Part shown: positions 34,078-43,443 of the stretch, in pieces
How the letters are laid out: each line of letters starts with the position of its first letter
How positions within the stretch are numbered: position 1 is the first letter of the stretch
The notes under the pieces: model-generated
Databases searched by the model: none
Seen by the model: the letters and a program-made list of their open reading frames with translations, nothing else
Told to the model about the DNA's origin: nothing
Origin: Lachnospiraceae bacterium
GTDB taxonomy: Bacteria > Bacillota > Clostridia > Lachnospirales > Lachnospiraceae
Reading direction: 5' to 3'
DNA: 64,000 bases
Assembly: GCA_902363445.1 (NCBI GenBank)
Contig: CABJAB010000001.1
Location: forward strand, 1-64,000
Made by a program: the position numbers and the translations under genes

Positions 34078-34112
34078 AAAAAAGAGCATGCGGCATACGC
34101 AGGCCCTTTTTT
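34078..34112. terminator. Terminator after the GGDEF-EAL gene
   Basis: AAAAAAG-rich left arm (34078-34092) pairs with the CTTTTTT-ending right arm (34098-34112), with two mismatches and T-runs on both strands. It ends the minus-strand gene at 34134. Confidence 0.6.
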
Positions 34113-34133
34113 AACCGGATAGAACTTGTATCC

Positions 34134-36851
34134 TTACTTCAAATATTCCTTCTCATATTTCTCGATCGGAATCGGCTCGCTGAACAGGTATCCCTGAACC
34201 AGCTCCACGCCGCAGGATCTCAAGGCCTCCAGCTGCTCCTCTTTTTCAATCCCCTCCGCCACCAGCTTGATCTTCATCTTCTTACAGATATCCACGATCG
34301 CTCTTATGATCTCCTGGGTCTTTCCGTTCTCAGCCACATCCTGCACCATGCTTCTGTCCAGCTTAAGTACATCGAATTCCACAGCCGAAAGCAAGGATAG
34401 GTTGGCGTAATTAGTGCCAAAATCGTCGATTGTTACCCCGAAGCCTTCCCCGCGAAGCGCCGTTATCAGCCGGCTGATATCCGTCCCCGCCACATCCCCG
34501 GCATACTCCGTGATCTCAATTTCCAGATTTGTAGGCGAAATGCCATGCTTTTGGCAGATCTCCTTCAGCCTCTCCAGAAAATTTGACTGAGTCAGAGAAA
34601 AGCGGGAGAAGTTGACCGATACCGGAACACTCCGTTTTCCGTCCTCCAGCCATTCTTTGATCTTCGCACAAACGAGATCAAATACATAAAAATCAATCTG
34701 GCTGATGGTCTTCGCTTCTTCCAGAACAGGAAGGAAATGTCCGGGCAGGACCAGGCTTCCGTCCTTGGATAAGTATCGAATCAAAGCTTCCGCGCCGACT
34801 GCCGTGCGGTCGGAAGAAGAAATCTTCGGCTGCAGGTAAACCACAAACTGCTGCTTGTCGATCTCCGCCTGCAGCACCACCGGATTCGCCAGCTGCAGAA
34901 CCTCATCACTATGGTGGCGGTATCTGCCCGCCTGTCTGTTCTTTCTGTAAAATGATTTTTTGTCCTCGTACATGCTGGCGTCCGCCTCTGAAACGATCTG
35001 GTTGACGTTCTGTGCGGAATCAGACCACCGGCTGCCTATCGCCGCCCGGCACTCATCCTCATATTCAAAGCACCGCCTGAGCTCCGCCACCCTTTCCTCA
35101 AACATCTCCTCTGATATATTCAGAGAAATGATGACAAATTCGTCACCGCCCACCCGGTAACAGTCTTCCTTCCTGAATACGGACTTCATCTTGTCCGCAG
35201 CCCGGATCAGCAGCCTGTCCCCTTCATTGTGCCCCAGCCTGTCATTCACTTCCTTTAAGCCGTTTACATCCAGATATACGATGCCAACCGGAATATTTTC
35301 CAGCGAAATCATCTCCAGATCTTTCATATACTTGTTGCGGTTATAAAACGAAGTCAGCGTATCGTGAAAGCTCAGTGTGGAGAGCTGCTTCTCGTTTTCC
35401 GCCCTCCTGTATGCCAGAAGCAGAAAGTAACACAAGGTCTGCAGCGGCGCGCTTATATTCGCTATCTTTTCAGCCGGCGGATTATCCACTCCCAGCGCCC
35501 CTGTAAGAACTCCGTCCGTCTCCATTGGAGCGACCACCAGACTTCTGATATTCTGCACCTTCAGCGCTTCATATTCTTCTGGGGAACTGTTTTTATATGT
35601 CTCTACGTCCTCGATCACAACACAGTTTTGCTCAGAAAAGACAGGCAGCCAGCGGCTGATGATAGAAATCGGCAGATTTTGCAGCATCTCCTTCTGCGGC
35701 TCTACCCCCTGCCTGCACCACTCATAGTCGTTGTACAGCATATCATCCTTGAAACTGAATATGTACGTGCGCTCTGCCTGAAGGAACTCTCCAACCAACT
35801 TAAGGACCTGATCCACGGCCTTGTCCAGATCCCTCCCCTGATACAGTATCCTTATGCATTCCACGACCATATTTTCCATATCAAGCGCATATTTCAGCTT
35901 TTCCTTCTCCGTCTCCACCTGAGTCAAGTCAAAAGCTATTTCCATCCGCGCTTTCCGTCCATCCCACTCTATCAGCCTATCTTTCAGCATATAGTGGCAT
36001 TTCGTCAGAGGATTCGTGATCTCCCAATTATAATTCTCTCCCGGCTTTAACTTGCCGTTGGTACAAAAAGAACAGGGAGCATCCATTCCCTGAAGGACCT
36101 TATAGCATTTTTTACCGCCGATATCATCCACCTGGAACGTCTTTTTTCCCGCTTCATTGATGAACAAAAGGTCGTAGTTCTCCAGGTCAGATACATATAT
36201 GAGTTCAGAAATCTCATTCATGGGCGCCTGTATCGCCCTTTCCATCTGGGAAAGACGCTCCTGTTTCTTTCTGTTCTCCGCTTCTGCTTCCTGCAGGACC
36301 TTCTGCCTTTTACTCTGAACCGAACTAAGCCATACCAGAGCGCACGCGACTACAATAAAAAATGCAGTCAGCGCCAAAAAGCAGACTTCCGCGATTTCCG
36401 CATTTTTTTCCGAATACCGCTCCGCCGCCGTCACAGTCTGATCTGCCAGTTCAAAGTATTCCTGGCTGATAACAAACAGATCCTCCTTGTCTCCGCCCTG
36501 ACGGACCGACATGATTGCTTCTTTCAGTTCCTTATAGCGATCCTTCATCTGAGTCATCAGACCTTGAAATTCTTTGTCATTCAGCCGTGTCAGCCCCAGC
36601 TCTCCTTTACCGGTCAGCAGTTCTTCTATGATATCATCCAGGCGCTGAATGAGCGCATCATCCTGGGTCCCCTGCAGCTCCTCTTTGATCAGTTTCTGCG
36701 TACCCCCGCGCACCACCCCCGCATAATTGATCACTCTGGCGTTTCCCTGCAGTTTTCGTATTGACATAAATGAAAATATCCCCACAAACGCCACCGCGAT
36801 CGATAATGCGACAGCGATCATTTTTTTCTGTACTGTACTGTTTCCAGTCAT
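34134..36851 (-). CDS. Membrane sensor with PAS-like, GAF, GGDEF and EAL domains
   Basis: The 905-residue protein has membrane segments at about 11-30 and 155-178 around a helical outer domain of about 120 residues. A PAS-like domain with a C260/C263 pair follows (CSFC), then a GAF-like region (330-480), GGDEF (motif GGDEF at 568-572) and EAL (EAL at 688-690, with DDFGTNYANL and VAEGIE). Both output motifs are intact, so it could make and break cyclic di-GMP in response to an outside signal. The ATG is the one 11 codons before the first membrane segment. It stands alone. Confidence 0.9.
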   Translation of the reverse strand: MTGNSTVQKKMIAVALSIAVAFVGIFSFMSIRKLQGNARVINYAGVVRGGTQKLIKEELQGTQDDALIQRLDDIIEELLTGKGELGLTRLNDKEFQGLMTQMKDRYKELKEAIMSVRQGGDKEDLFVISQEYFELADQTVTAAERYSEKNAEIAEVCFLALTAFFIVVACALVWLSSVQSKRQKVLQEAEAENRKKQERLSQMERAIQAPMNEISELIYVSDLENYDLLFINEAGKKTFQVDDIGGKKCYKVLQGMDAPCSFCTNGKLKPGENYNWEITNPLTKCHYMLKDRLIEWDGRKARMEIAFDLTQVETEKEKLKYALDMENMVVECIRILYQGRDLDKAVDQVLKLVGEFLQAERTYIFSFKDDMLYNDYEWCRQGVEPQKEMLQNLPISIISRWLPVFSEQNCVVIEDVETYKNSSPEEYEALKVQNIRSLVVAPMETDGVLTGALGVDNPPAEKIANISAPLQTLCYFLLLAYRRAENEKQLSTLSFHDTLTSFYNRNKYMKDLEMISLENIPVGIVYLDVNGLKEVNDRLGHNEGDRLLIRAADKMKSVFRKEDCYRVGGDEFVIISLNISEEMFEERVAELRRCFEYEDECRAAIGSRWSDSAQNVNQIVSEADASMYEDKKSFYRKNRQAGRYRHHSDEVLQLANPVVLQAEIDKQQFVVYLQPKISSSDRTAVGAEALIRYLSKDGSLVLPGHFLPVLEEAKTISQIDFYVFDLVCAKIKEWLEDGKRSVPVSVNFSRFSLTQSNFLERLKEICQKHGISPTNLEIEITEYAGDVAGTDISRLITALRGEGFGVTIDDFGTNYANLSLLSAVEFDVLKLDRSMVQDVAENGKTQEIIRAIVDICKKMKIKLVAEGIEKEEQLEALRSCGVELVQGYLFSEPIPIEKYEKEYLK

Positions 36852-36950
36852 AATCTTTTCCTTCCGGACCGTGCAGGACCTTCCACACGAATTCTGCCCC
36901 TTGGCCTTTTATACACTAAATAAGTCCATGATACTCCTTTTTCATCACTT

Positions 36951-37764
36951 TGTACACCGATATCTTTCTGGGTACGATACGAGATACTTTTTGAAATCAT
37001 TTTTGGAATTTCCAGCCAAACACCGGCAGAAGTTCCGGACCGTCACGATTTCGGTTCGCTGGCGATGCAGGGGCCGCTTTATCCCCGCTTTGGCAGTACC
37101 GCTCACATGTCGACAGGAAATCTGGATGATTTCCTGTCTCCTGTTCGCTCAGAAACGGAATCGGTATTTCCGTTTCTGTCTCCCTCCGCCTGGGGAACAC
37201 CGGCCGCTGCCCTGTGGCGCTTACCTTTAGGCCGGTCCGGAATCTTTCTGCCGGTATTCTTTCTGCCGCACTTTTTTGGATGACTTCCATCCCTTTGATT
37301 CCAGAAAAAGACTGGATATCCACACAGCCCGCGCGCCTTTGGCAGCGGGCCGCGGTGGACCGCCCCAATGGCTTTGGGGGCAAATGAGCGCTTATTTCGG
37401 TGCGGAAGAAAGAGTAGGAGGAACGATCCGATTCCATCGTAAGGCGAGCGCCGCAAAGGCGTTAGCAGGATCTTCCCGGCCGCAGGGAGGTAAAAACCGA
37501 ATCTCATGCAGGTTTTTATTGGAATCTGACATGGAAAAATATCGATTTATCCATGTCAGTTGGAAAGGACCGACTGGAGGCCGTAAAGATGCTGGTTACG
37601 GCTGCCAGCGAGCCGCCTGGATGGAATCGGATTTCCTCCTGTTTCATCTGATTGAATAAGATAAGTTTGTTTCAAAGATATTCAAAGGTGTACACCAACA
37701 GACGTCCGCCGCCGCACCGTGTAATCATACAGGGCAGACGTTTCCGTCTGCCCTGTGTTTTTAT
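36951..37764 (+). ncRNA. Candidate large structured RNA (about 0.8 kb) with terminator
   Basis: No plausible gene lies in 36852-37795, yet the sequence is full of long complementary arms. An outer stem joins 36951-36967 to 37674-37694. Inside, three domains are each closed by a stem: 37022-37042 with 37233-37255, 37259-37271 with 37400-37412, and 37416-37438 with 37620-37640. Within these are perfect hairpins at 37112-37138 (11 bp), 37150-37178 (11 bp), 37491-37518, 37526-37559 and 37580-37602. A 12-bp terminator hairpin with a T-run (37729-37764) shows plus-strand reading. The plan recalls large ornate RNAs such as ROOL or GOLLD; I cannot assign a class, and the promoter is uncertain. Confidence 0.6.
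37729..37764 (+). terminator. Strong terminator of the candidate structured RNA
   Basis: ACAGGGCAGACG (37729-37740) and CGTCTGCCCTGT (37745-37756) form a perfect 12-bp stem with loop TTTC, followed by GTTTTTATT. The minus-strand side has no T-run, so it does not serve the protease gene to the right. Confidence 0.8.
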
Positions 37765-37795
37765 TCCGTTATTCTGCTATTCCCCGCGGGGTCCC

Positions 37796-38998
37796 TCACT
37801 GCATTTTCCCTTTTATGATCTCCACAGCCTTATCCAGCTGATTGTCATTTTCGCCTTTTTCGGCTTCAATCACCACATCCGGTTCAATCCCTACCTTATG
37901 GATATTAGTCCCGTTCGGAGAATAATAGTTGGAAACTGTCATTTTCATAGCGGTCCCGTCTCCCAGGGCCACGATGTTCTGGACGATTCCCTTTCCATAA
38001 GTGGTGGTCCCAACAATGGTCCCTTTCTGGAAATCCTTGATGGCGCCCGTCAGCACCTCGGAAGCGCTGGCAGAATTCCCGTTGACCAGGACGGCGATCG
38101 GACCGTCATATTTCATATCTGCATCCGATTCAAAGGTACTGCCCTCTCCATTTTTATCCTTTGTGGATACGATGGTTCCTGCTGGAAGCAGATCATCGGC
38201 GATCTCTATCACACTGTCCAAGAGGCCGCCCGGATTATTCCGCAGGTCGAGAACAAGCCCTTTCATCCCCTGGCCTGACAGCTCCTCCAGAGCCTGTGAG
38301 AACTGGTCATAGGTGACGCCGTCGAATTCTGTTATCTGGATATACCCGATGCCTCCGTCCAGCATTTTCCACTCTACGGTATCCATGCTGACCTCCCGCC
38401 GTATTACGTCCATGGAAACATAGTCCGCCGCCGATTCCCGGTATACTTCGATATTGACCGTAGTCCCGTCTCCTCCGCGGATACTTGACACTACATTGTT
38501 GATATCCTCCTGGGTAATATCTACCCCATCTACTTTATACAGTATGTCTCCCGGCTGTATCCCGGCTTCCTCTGCGCCTGAGCCCCGAAATACACGAGTC
38601 ACCGTGATCAGGTTCGTCTTTATATTCTGGCTGATCTGGACACCGATCCCTTTATACTGCCCGCTGGAGGATTCCAGGAGCTTATTGTACTCCTCTTCCG
38701 TGTAATATACGGTATACGGATCCCCCAGACTGCTGATATAGCCTTTGTAGATGCCTTCCGTCATCGCGTCTTCATCCACGTCAAATAAAAAGCTCTGGTC
38801 TATCTTCCCTTTCAAAAGGCTCAGCTTTTCGTCTATCTCCCGATAATTCAGCCCTATCTCTTCGCTCTTTGCAGCATCTTCCCGGTCTCTTGCCTCCAGC
38901 ATCGAGTACAGTCCCCAGGTAGCTGCCGCCACCACGATCAGGCTGCATAAAACTCCGGTCAGAAGTCCTTTCAGAAAGCGGTTGTCACGTTTTTCCAT
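37796..38998 (-). CDS. C-terminal processing peptidase (S41, CtpA type)
   Basis: The 400-residue protease has an N-terminal membrane anchor (about 10-32), a PDZ domain (about 105-190) and the S41 catalytic domain with the serine motif NGNSASASE (306-314) and lysine in TYGKG (K336). It acts outside the membrane on C-terminal ends of proteins. In clostridia such enzymes act in envelope or spore maturation. It follows the M23 gene and the ftsEX genes on the same strand, which suggests a cell-wall context. Confidence 0.93.
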   Translation of the reverse strand: MEKRDNRFLKGLLTGVLCSLIVVAAATWGLYSMLEARDREDAAKSEEIGLNYREIDEKLSLLKGKIDQSFLFDVDEDAMTEGIYKGYISSLGDPYTVYYTEEEYNKLLESSSGQYKGIGVQISQNIKTNLITVTRVFRGSGAEEAGIQPGDILYKVDGVDITQEDINNVVSSIRGGDGTTVNIEVYRESAADYVSMDVIRREVSMDTVEWKMLDGGIGYIQITEFDGVTYDQFSQALEELSGQGMKGLVLDLRNNPGGLLDSVIEIADDLLPAGTIVSTKDKNGEGSTFESDADMKYDGPIAVLVNGNSASASEVLTGAIKDFQKGTIVGTTTYGKGIVQNIVALGDGTAMKMTVSNYYSPNGTNIHKVGIEPDVVIEAEKGENDNQLDKAVEIIKGKMQ

Positions 38999-39112
38999 GC
39001 GTTATTCCTTCTTTCATTCTTTATTGCCCGAAATCCGCATCCGCGCATAAACGGGCCGCATGCTTTTCCGTTCACTCATTCCCTCCGCCGTCTGCCTCCC
39101 ATCCCCCCGCTG

Positions 39113-40489
39113 TCATGGCGGCGATACATAGTTCAAAGGATTCCTGGAATAAGCGGAGGTACTGAACCCTCCTACCCTCACCTCAAAATGCAGGTGCGGG
39201 CCTGTGGACCAGCCCGTGCTTCCGACTAGCCCTATGGTTTCCCCCTGGCTCACCGTATCTCCAGCCGATACCAGCAGCTTCTGGCAGTGCATATATACGG
39301 TATAAGTACTGTTTCCATGGTATAAGATAATCCAGTTTCCCGCCGAAGAGCTGAACCGGGATATGATCACCTCTCCGTCCGCCGCGGCCACGATGGGCGC
39401 GCCCGCCAGCGCGCCGCCGGGCAGGGCGATGTCGATTCCGTGATGATCGCTCAAGGTCCCGTCGGATTCACCGGTGATCGGATCGTCTCTTCCCCCGTAG
39501 CCGGAAGAGATTCTGCTGCAGCTGGGCACCGGCCAGATAAATCCGGTGTTTACCACCGGCGGCTTCGTCGGCGCTTCCGTCGGAGCCTTTGTCGGAGCCT
39601 CAGTCTGAGTCGGCTGCGTTCCTTCGCTGCTCTCCGGCTTCTCCGCAGGAGCGGCAGTGGATTCTTTCCCGCCGTCTGCCACAAGTGTTGTCTCAGCCTC
39701 CGTCTTCTCAGCCGCGAGAGAAGCTTCGGCGCTCTCCTTAGCCTCTTGTTCCCGGATGGCCTCTTCCATAGCCCGGAATTCCTCCAGCTCGCCTTTCAGC
39801 GCCTCGTCATAATCTGCCATCAGGTCCTGATTTTCCGAAATCTGCTCATTCAGATTCTGAAGCTCTTCCGTTTTGGCCTCCTGGAGAGTCACTAAAGATT
39901 CCTGCTTTGCCACAGCTTCTTCCTTAAGAGTATCCAGGCCGGCATAGGCCGCTTCCAGTTCTTCCGTCTTGTCCGCGATAGTCTGCTTCGTCTCCTGATA
40001 AGCAGTCAGCATATTCCTATCATATTCGGATATCCTGGAAATATACTCGGCCTGATTCAGGAAATCGCTTAAATCTGCCGAATCAAATAAAAGCTCCAGA
40101 AAATACGTATCCCCTTTTTCATACATATACTGGATCCGGAGCTTCATCTGATCATACTGCTCCGTCTCCGTTTCCTTCGCGGCCTCCAGCTCCGCCTGAG
40201 CTGCCTCTATTTCCGCCTGTGTTTCCTCCATCTTATCCTGGAGCTCATTTAGGCTGTCCTCTGTCTGGGACAATTCTTCATTGATGCCTTCAATGTAAGC
40301 GCTGGCGTCTTCTCTGTTCTCGTTCAGTTCATCCAGCTTTTTCTGTACCCGGTCCTGTTCTTCTTCAATGGCGTCAATCCGGTCCTGCCGGCTTTCTAAG
40401 TCCCCCGACGCACGCGCTCCGGGCATGCTTCCCGCCAGGAGAATAAACGCCCCTGCCAGGCATATCAATCTTCTGTACCGTGATTTCAT
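39113..40489 (-). CDS. EnvC/PcsB-like murein hydrolase activator with M23 domain
   Basis: The 458-residue secreted protein has a signal peptide (1-27), a long coiled coil (about 30-255), a threonine/proline-rich linker, and a C-terminal M23 domain (HHGIDIALPGG, GPHLHFEVRVGG) with zinc-ligand histidines. FtsEX complexes activate such coiled-coil hydrolases at the septum. Here the gene lies directly downstream of ftsX, which fits that partnership. GGAGG precedes the ATG. Confidence 0.9.
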   Translation of the reverse strand: MKSRYRRLICLAGAFILLAGSMPGARASGDLESRQDRIDAIEEEQDRVQKKLDELNENREDASAYIEGINEELSQTEDSLNELQDKMEETQAEIEAAQAELEAAKETETEQYDQMKLRIQYMYEKGDTYFLELLFDSADLSDFLNQAEYISRISEYDRNMLTAYQETKQTIADKTEELEAAYAGLDTLKEEAVAKQESLVTLQEAKTEELQNLNEQISENQDLMADYDEALKGELEEFRAMEEAIREQEAKESAEASLAAEKTEAETTLVADGGKESTAAPAEKPESSEGTQPTQTEAPTKAPTEAPTKPPVVNTGFIWPVPSCSRISSGYGGRDDPITGESDGTLSDHHGIDIALPGGALAGAPIVAAADGEVIISRFSSSAGNWIILYHGNSTYTVYMHCQKLLVSAGDTVSQGETIGLVGSTGWSTGPHLHFEVRVGGFSTSAYSRNPLNYVSPP

Positions 40490-40537
40490 TTTTTCCTCCG
40501 TCAGCCTCTGTCCAGTGTATGCCTTTTCTGTCTGTTC

Positions 40538-41446
40538 TCAGGCTCTGAGATGCTTCCGGACGGAAAAGAGACTGCCGAACAGACCGATGCCAAGCCCAAG
40601 CCCCAAAGAAACCGGGACCAGCACCTGGAACACCTGGCCGACCGGAAGGAGCGTCAGGATCCTGGACAGGATACTAAGCCTGCTCAGGCAGAAACGGACA
40701 GCATATTCATACGCATAGTATACGAGGATCAGGGGAAGCCCCGCCCCCAAAAGGCCAATGATCAGCCCTTCCACCACAAAAGGCGCGCGGATCAGATAAT
40801 TGGTTGCGCCAATCATCCGCATGATCTTAATCTCTTCTTTTCTCGCCGTAATGGTTATGGCGATGGTATTGCTGATGAGGAATATCGCCACTCCGAGGAG
40901 GATCAGGATGATTCCCGCCGACACATATCCCACCACATTGTTTACACTGGCAAGCCCGGTGGCCGCCATTTCCGAATAATTGACCTTTCGGACGCCGTTT
41001 ATGGATTTCAGATATTCCACAAAGCTTCCCTGATCCTCAATATCGTTCAGATACAGCTCATAGGAAGCGGAATTGGCCAGGGGGTTGTCCTTTGCAAACC
41101 CCTCCGCCAGCTCCGGCGCATCTGCAAAATAGTCTGTTTTATAGCTCTCCCACGCTTCTTCCGCCGACACATATTTCATATCGGCTACTTCAGCCCTGGC
41201 GGAGATCATGTCTCCGATGGACTGTATCTCGTCCTCCGGCAGCCCTTCCTCAAAAAATACAGTCACGCCGACTGTGTTCTCCACCATTTTCACCATGTTC
41301 TGTACGTTCACCACGATGGAATAAAAGATACAGAACAAAAATACGCAGGCCGCCATGGTCCCCACGGACGCCAGGGAAAATAATTTATTCCGCCGGATAC
41401 TCTGGAGGCCCTGTTTTATACAATACCAAAACGTACTAATCCTCAT
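40538..41446 (-). CDS. ftsX: Cell division protein FtsX
   Basis: The 302-residue membrane protein has a first membrane segment at about 25-47, a large outer loop of about 120 residues that contacts the hydrolase, and three C-terminal membrane segments (about 165-190, 215-240, 265-290). The start at 41446 overlaps the ftsE stop (ATG within the GAAATGAGGATTAG junction), which couples translation. It forms the FtsEX complex with the preceding gene product. Confidence 0.93.
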   Translation of the reverse strand: MRISTFWYCIKQGLQSIRRNKLFSLASVGTMAACVFLFCIFYSIVVNVQNMVKMVENTVGVTVFFEEGLPEDEIQSIGDMISARAEVADMKYVSAEEAWESYKTDYFADAPELAEGFAKDNPLANSASYELYLNDIEDQGSFVEYLKSINGVRKVNYSEMAATGLASVNNVVGYVSAGIILILLGVAIFLISNTIAITITARKEEIKIMRMIGATNYLIRAPFVVEGLIIGLLGAGLPLILVYYAYEYAVRFCLSRLSILSRILTLLPVGQVFQVLVPVSLGLGLGIGLFGSLFSVRKHLRA

Positions 41447-42134
41447 TTCCGTACCCGCTTTCTTCCTTGTCATTCACGATCACGCCATGTTTCATCGTGA
41501 CCACCCGCTTCTTCATCCGATCGACAATCTCCTTACTGTGCGTCACTACGACCACAGTGGTCCCCATCTGATTGATCTCCTCCAGAAGCTTCATGATCTG
41601 CCAGGCATTGCCCGGATCCATGTTTCCGGTAGGTTCATCGGCCAAAAGAATCTCCGGACGGTTGACCAGCGCTCTCGCGATGGCCACTCTCTGCTGCTCT
41701 CCGCCGGACAGCTGGCTGGGAAGCGATTTATATTTGGAAGACAGCCCGACCATGGAAAGGACCTCTGGCACCCGTTTCCTGATCTCTCTGGTGGGTGTCA
41801 CCACAACCCTCTGCGCAAATGCCACATTCTCATAGACATTTTTATCCTTCAGCAGGCGGAAGTCCTGAAAAACAACGCCCAGGCGCCTTCTGTACCTGGG
41901 TATCATTTTGCGCTTCATTCCAGTAATATCCGTGTCGCCGACACGGATATTACCGGAAGTAGCATCGATTTCTTTTAGCAGCAAGCGAATCAGCGTCGTC
42001 TTACCCGACCCGCTGTTCCCCACTATGAAAACAAATTCTCCCTTCTCGATTTTCAGGCTGATATCACGGACCGCTTTCGTCTCCCGGTCCGTAGATCTGT
42101 CATAAGTCTTACATACGTGTTCAAACTCAATCAT
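41436..42134 (-). CDS. ftsE: Cell division ATP-binding protein FtsE
   Basis: The 232-residue ABC ATPase has Walker A GNSGSGKTT (39-47), the signature LSGGEQQRVAIARAL, Walker B ILLADEPTGN and switch VVVVTHSKE. It drives conformational changes in FtsX at the division site. The start (MIEFEHV) at 42134 follows TTGAGG; a longer frame is rejected. The regulator gene ends 13 bp upstream. Confidence 0.95.
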   Translation of the reverse strand: MIEFEHVCKTYDRSTDRETKAVRDISLKIEKGEFVFIVGNSGSGKTTLIRLLLKEIDATSGNIRVGDTDITGMKRKMIPRYRRRLGVVFQDFRLLKDKNVYENVAFAQRVVVTPTREIRKRVPEVLSMVGLSSKYKSLPSQLSGGEQQRVAIARALVNRPEILLADEPTGNMDPGNAWQIMKLLEEINQMGTTVVVVTHSKEIVDRMKKRVVTMKHGVIVNDKEESGYGNED

Positions 42135-42147
42135 AAAAACCTCAATT

Positions 42148-43236
42148 CTAATTATCCAATGTCTCAATATAATTCATATATTTGACTACCATCAGTGCTA
42201 TCTTAAATGTAATGGCATCTTCAAACACACGCAAATCCAGCCCCGTACTCTTCTGCAGCTTATCCAGTCGGTAAACAAGCGTATTCCTATGGATATAAAG
42301 CTGCCTCGATGTCTCTGACACATTCAGATTGTTTTCAAAGAATTTGTTGATCGTGACAAGCGTCTCCTCATCCAGATCGTCGGGAGACTTGCCGTCGAAT
42401 ATCTCTTTGATGAACATCCGGCAAAGGGATAAAGGGAGCTGATAGATCAGCCGGCCGATACCCAGGTTGTTGTAGGCCACGATGTTCTTGTCACTGTAAA
42501 AAATCTTTCCCACGTCCAGGGCCATCTTTGCCTCTTTATAGGAACGCGACACTTCCTTTACCTCGTTCACGATGGTCCCGTACGCCACATGGACCGTAGC
42601 CATCGCCTCGGTATTCAGCATATCCAGAATCATCTTGGCTACCTTATCCATATCCTCGTAGCCCTCGTTGGATTTAAGCTCCTTTACCAGAATGATGTTT
42701 TTCTCGTCCACAGCGGTGATGAAGTCCTTCGACTTGGCGGAAAACATGCTCTTCACCGTCTCAAGGGCCACCGTGTCATTTTCTGTCTGCGTCTCGATGA
42801 CAAATACCACCCGGCGCACATTGATATCAATATGCAGCTTTTTCGCCCGGTTGTAAATATCCACCAGGAGCAGGTTGTCAAGCAGCAGGTTCTTTATAAA
42901 GTTATCCTTGTCAAAGCGTTCCTTGTAAGCTACCAGCAGGTTCTGGATCTGGAATACCACGACCTTGCCCACCATATAGGCGTCATCCCCCGAACCTCTG
43001 GCCAGGAGCACGTATTCCAGCTGGTGCTCATCAAACACCTTAAAGAACTGATAGCCCTGGATCACCTGGCTGTCCGCCGGGGATTCCACAAAGGCCAGCA
43101 CGGAAAACTCATATTCTTCCGCATCGGGAAACGTGGTCGCAAGGACCTTCCCCTCCGTGTCGCAGATACAAAGCTCGATCCTGGTAATCCCCTTTAAGCC
43201 TTCAATCGTATTCTGCAAAATCTGATTCGATATCAT
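42148..43236 (-). CDS. CdaR/PucR-type transcriptional regulator
   Basis: The 362-residue protein has an N-terminal sensory part resembling the sugar-diacid recognition domain (about 1-120), a middle GGDEF-like fold, and a C-terminal PucR helix-turn-helix (NVSETSRQLYIHRNTLVYRLDKL) near 305-330. Proteins of this type often regulate sugar-acid or purine metabolism. The ATG at 43236 follows AGGGAG. It lies directly upstream of ftsEX, though a functional link is not evident. Confidence 0.8.
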   Translation of the reverse strand: MISNQILQNTIEGLKGITRIELCICDTEGKVLATTFPDAEEYEFSVLAFVESPADSQVIQGYQFFKVFDEHQLEYVLLARGSGDDAYMVGKVVVFQIQNLLVAYKERFDKDNFIKNLLLDNLLLVDIYNRAKKLHIDINVRRVVFVIETQTENDTVALETVKSMFSAKSKDFITAVDEKNIILVKELKSNEGYEDMDKVAKMILDMLNTEAMATVHVAYGTIVNEVKEVSRSYKEAKMALDVGKIFYSDKNIVAYNNLGIGRLIYQLPLSLCRMFIKEIFDGKSPDDLDEETLVTINKFFENNLNVSETSRQLYIHRNTLVYRLDKLQKSTGLDLRVFEDAITFKIALMVVKYMNYIETLDN

Positions 43237-43375
43237 AGTTTCACTCCCTGATACATTCTCAATCCACATCTATTAGTTATATTTTTTATCTACACCTTGC
43301 AAACCCTGTTACTATCTTAATGCAAAATGCGTAAAAATAAAAGAGTTTTTTGGATATTTTTCATGTTTTTTTAAC

Positions 43376-43433
43376 AGAAAAAGAGATTCGGCCTCTTTTC
43401 CCCTTGTTATTTCAGGAAAAAACGCCGAATCTC
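43376..43433 (-). terminator. Terminator of the ABC ATPase-like gene
   Basis: GCCGAATCTC with GAGATTCGGC (43424-43433 and 43383-43392) form a 10-bp stem with a 31-base loop. On the minus strand a TTTTT run follows. Confidence 0.6.
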
Positions 43434-43443
43434 ATTGCGCATA

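Noticed and set aside
36950..36978. Promoter TTGTAC-17-TACGAT for the structured RNA
   Set aside because: A start near 36985 would remove the 5' strand of the outer stem. It is possible but conflicts with the fold, so no promoter is annotated.
36997..37659. Reading frames of 127-146 codons on both strands in the gene-free segment
   Set aside because: They have no ribosome site, resemble no family, and run through perfect inverted repeats. They look like by-products of GC-rich structured DNA.
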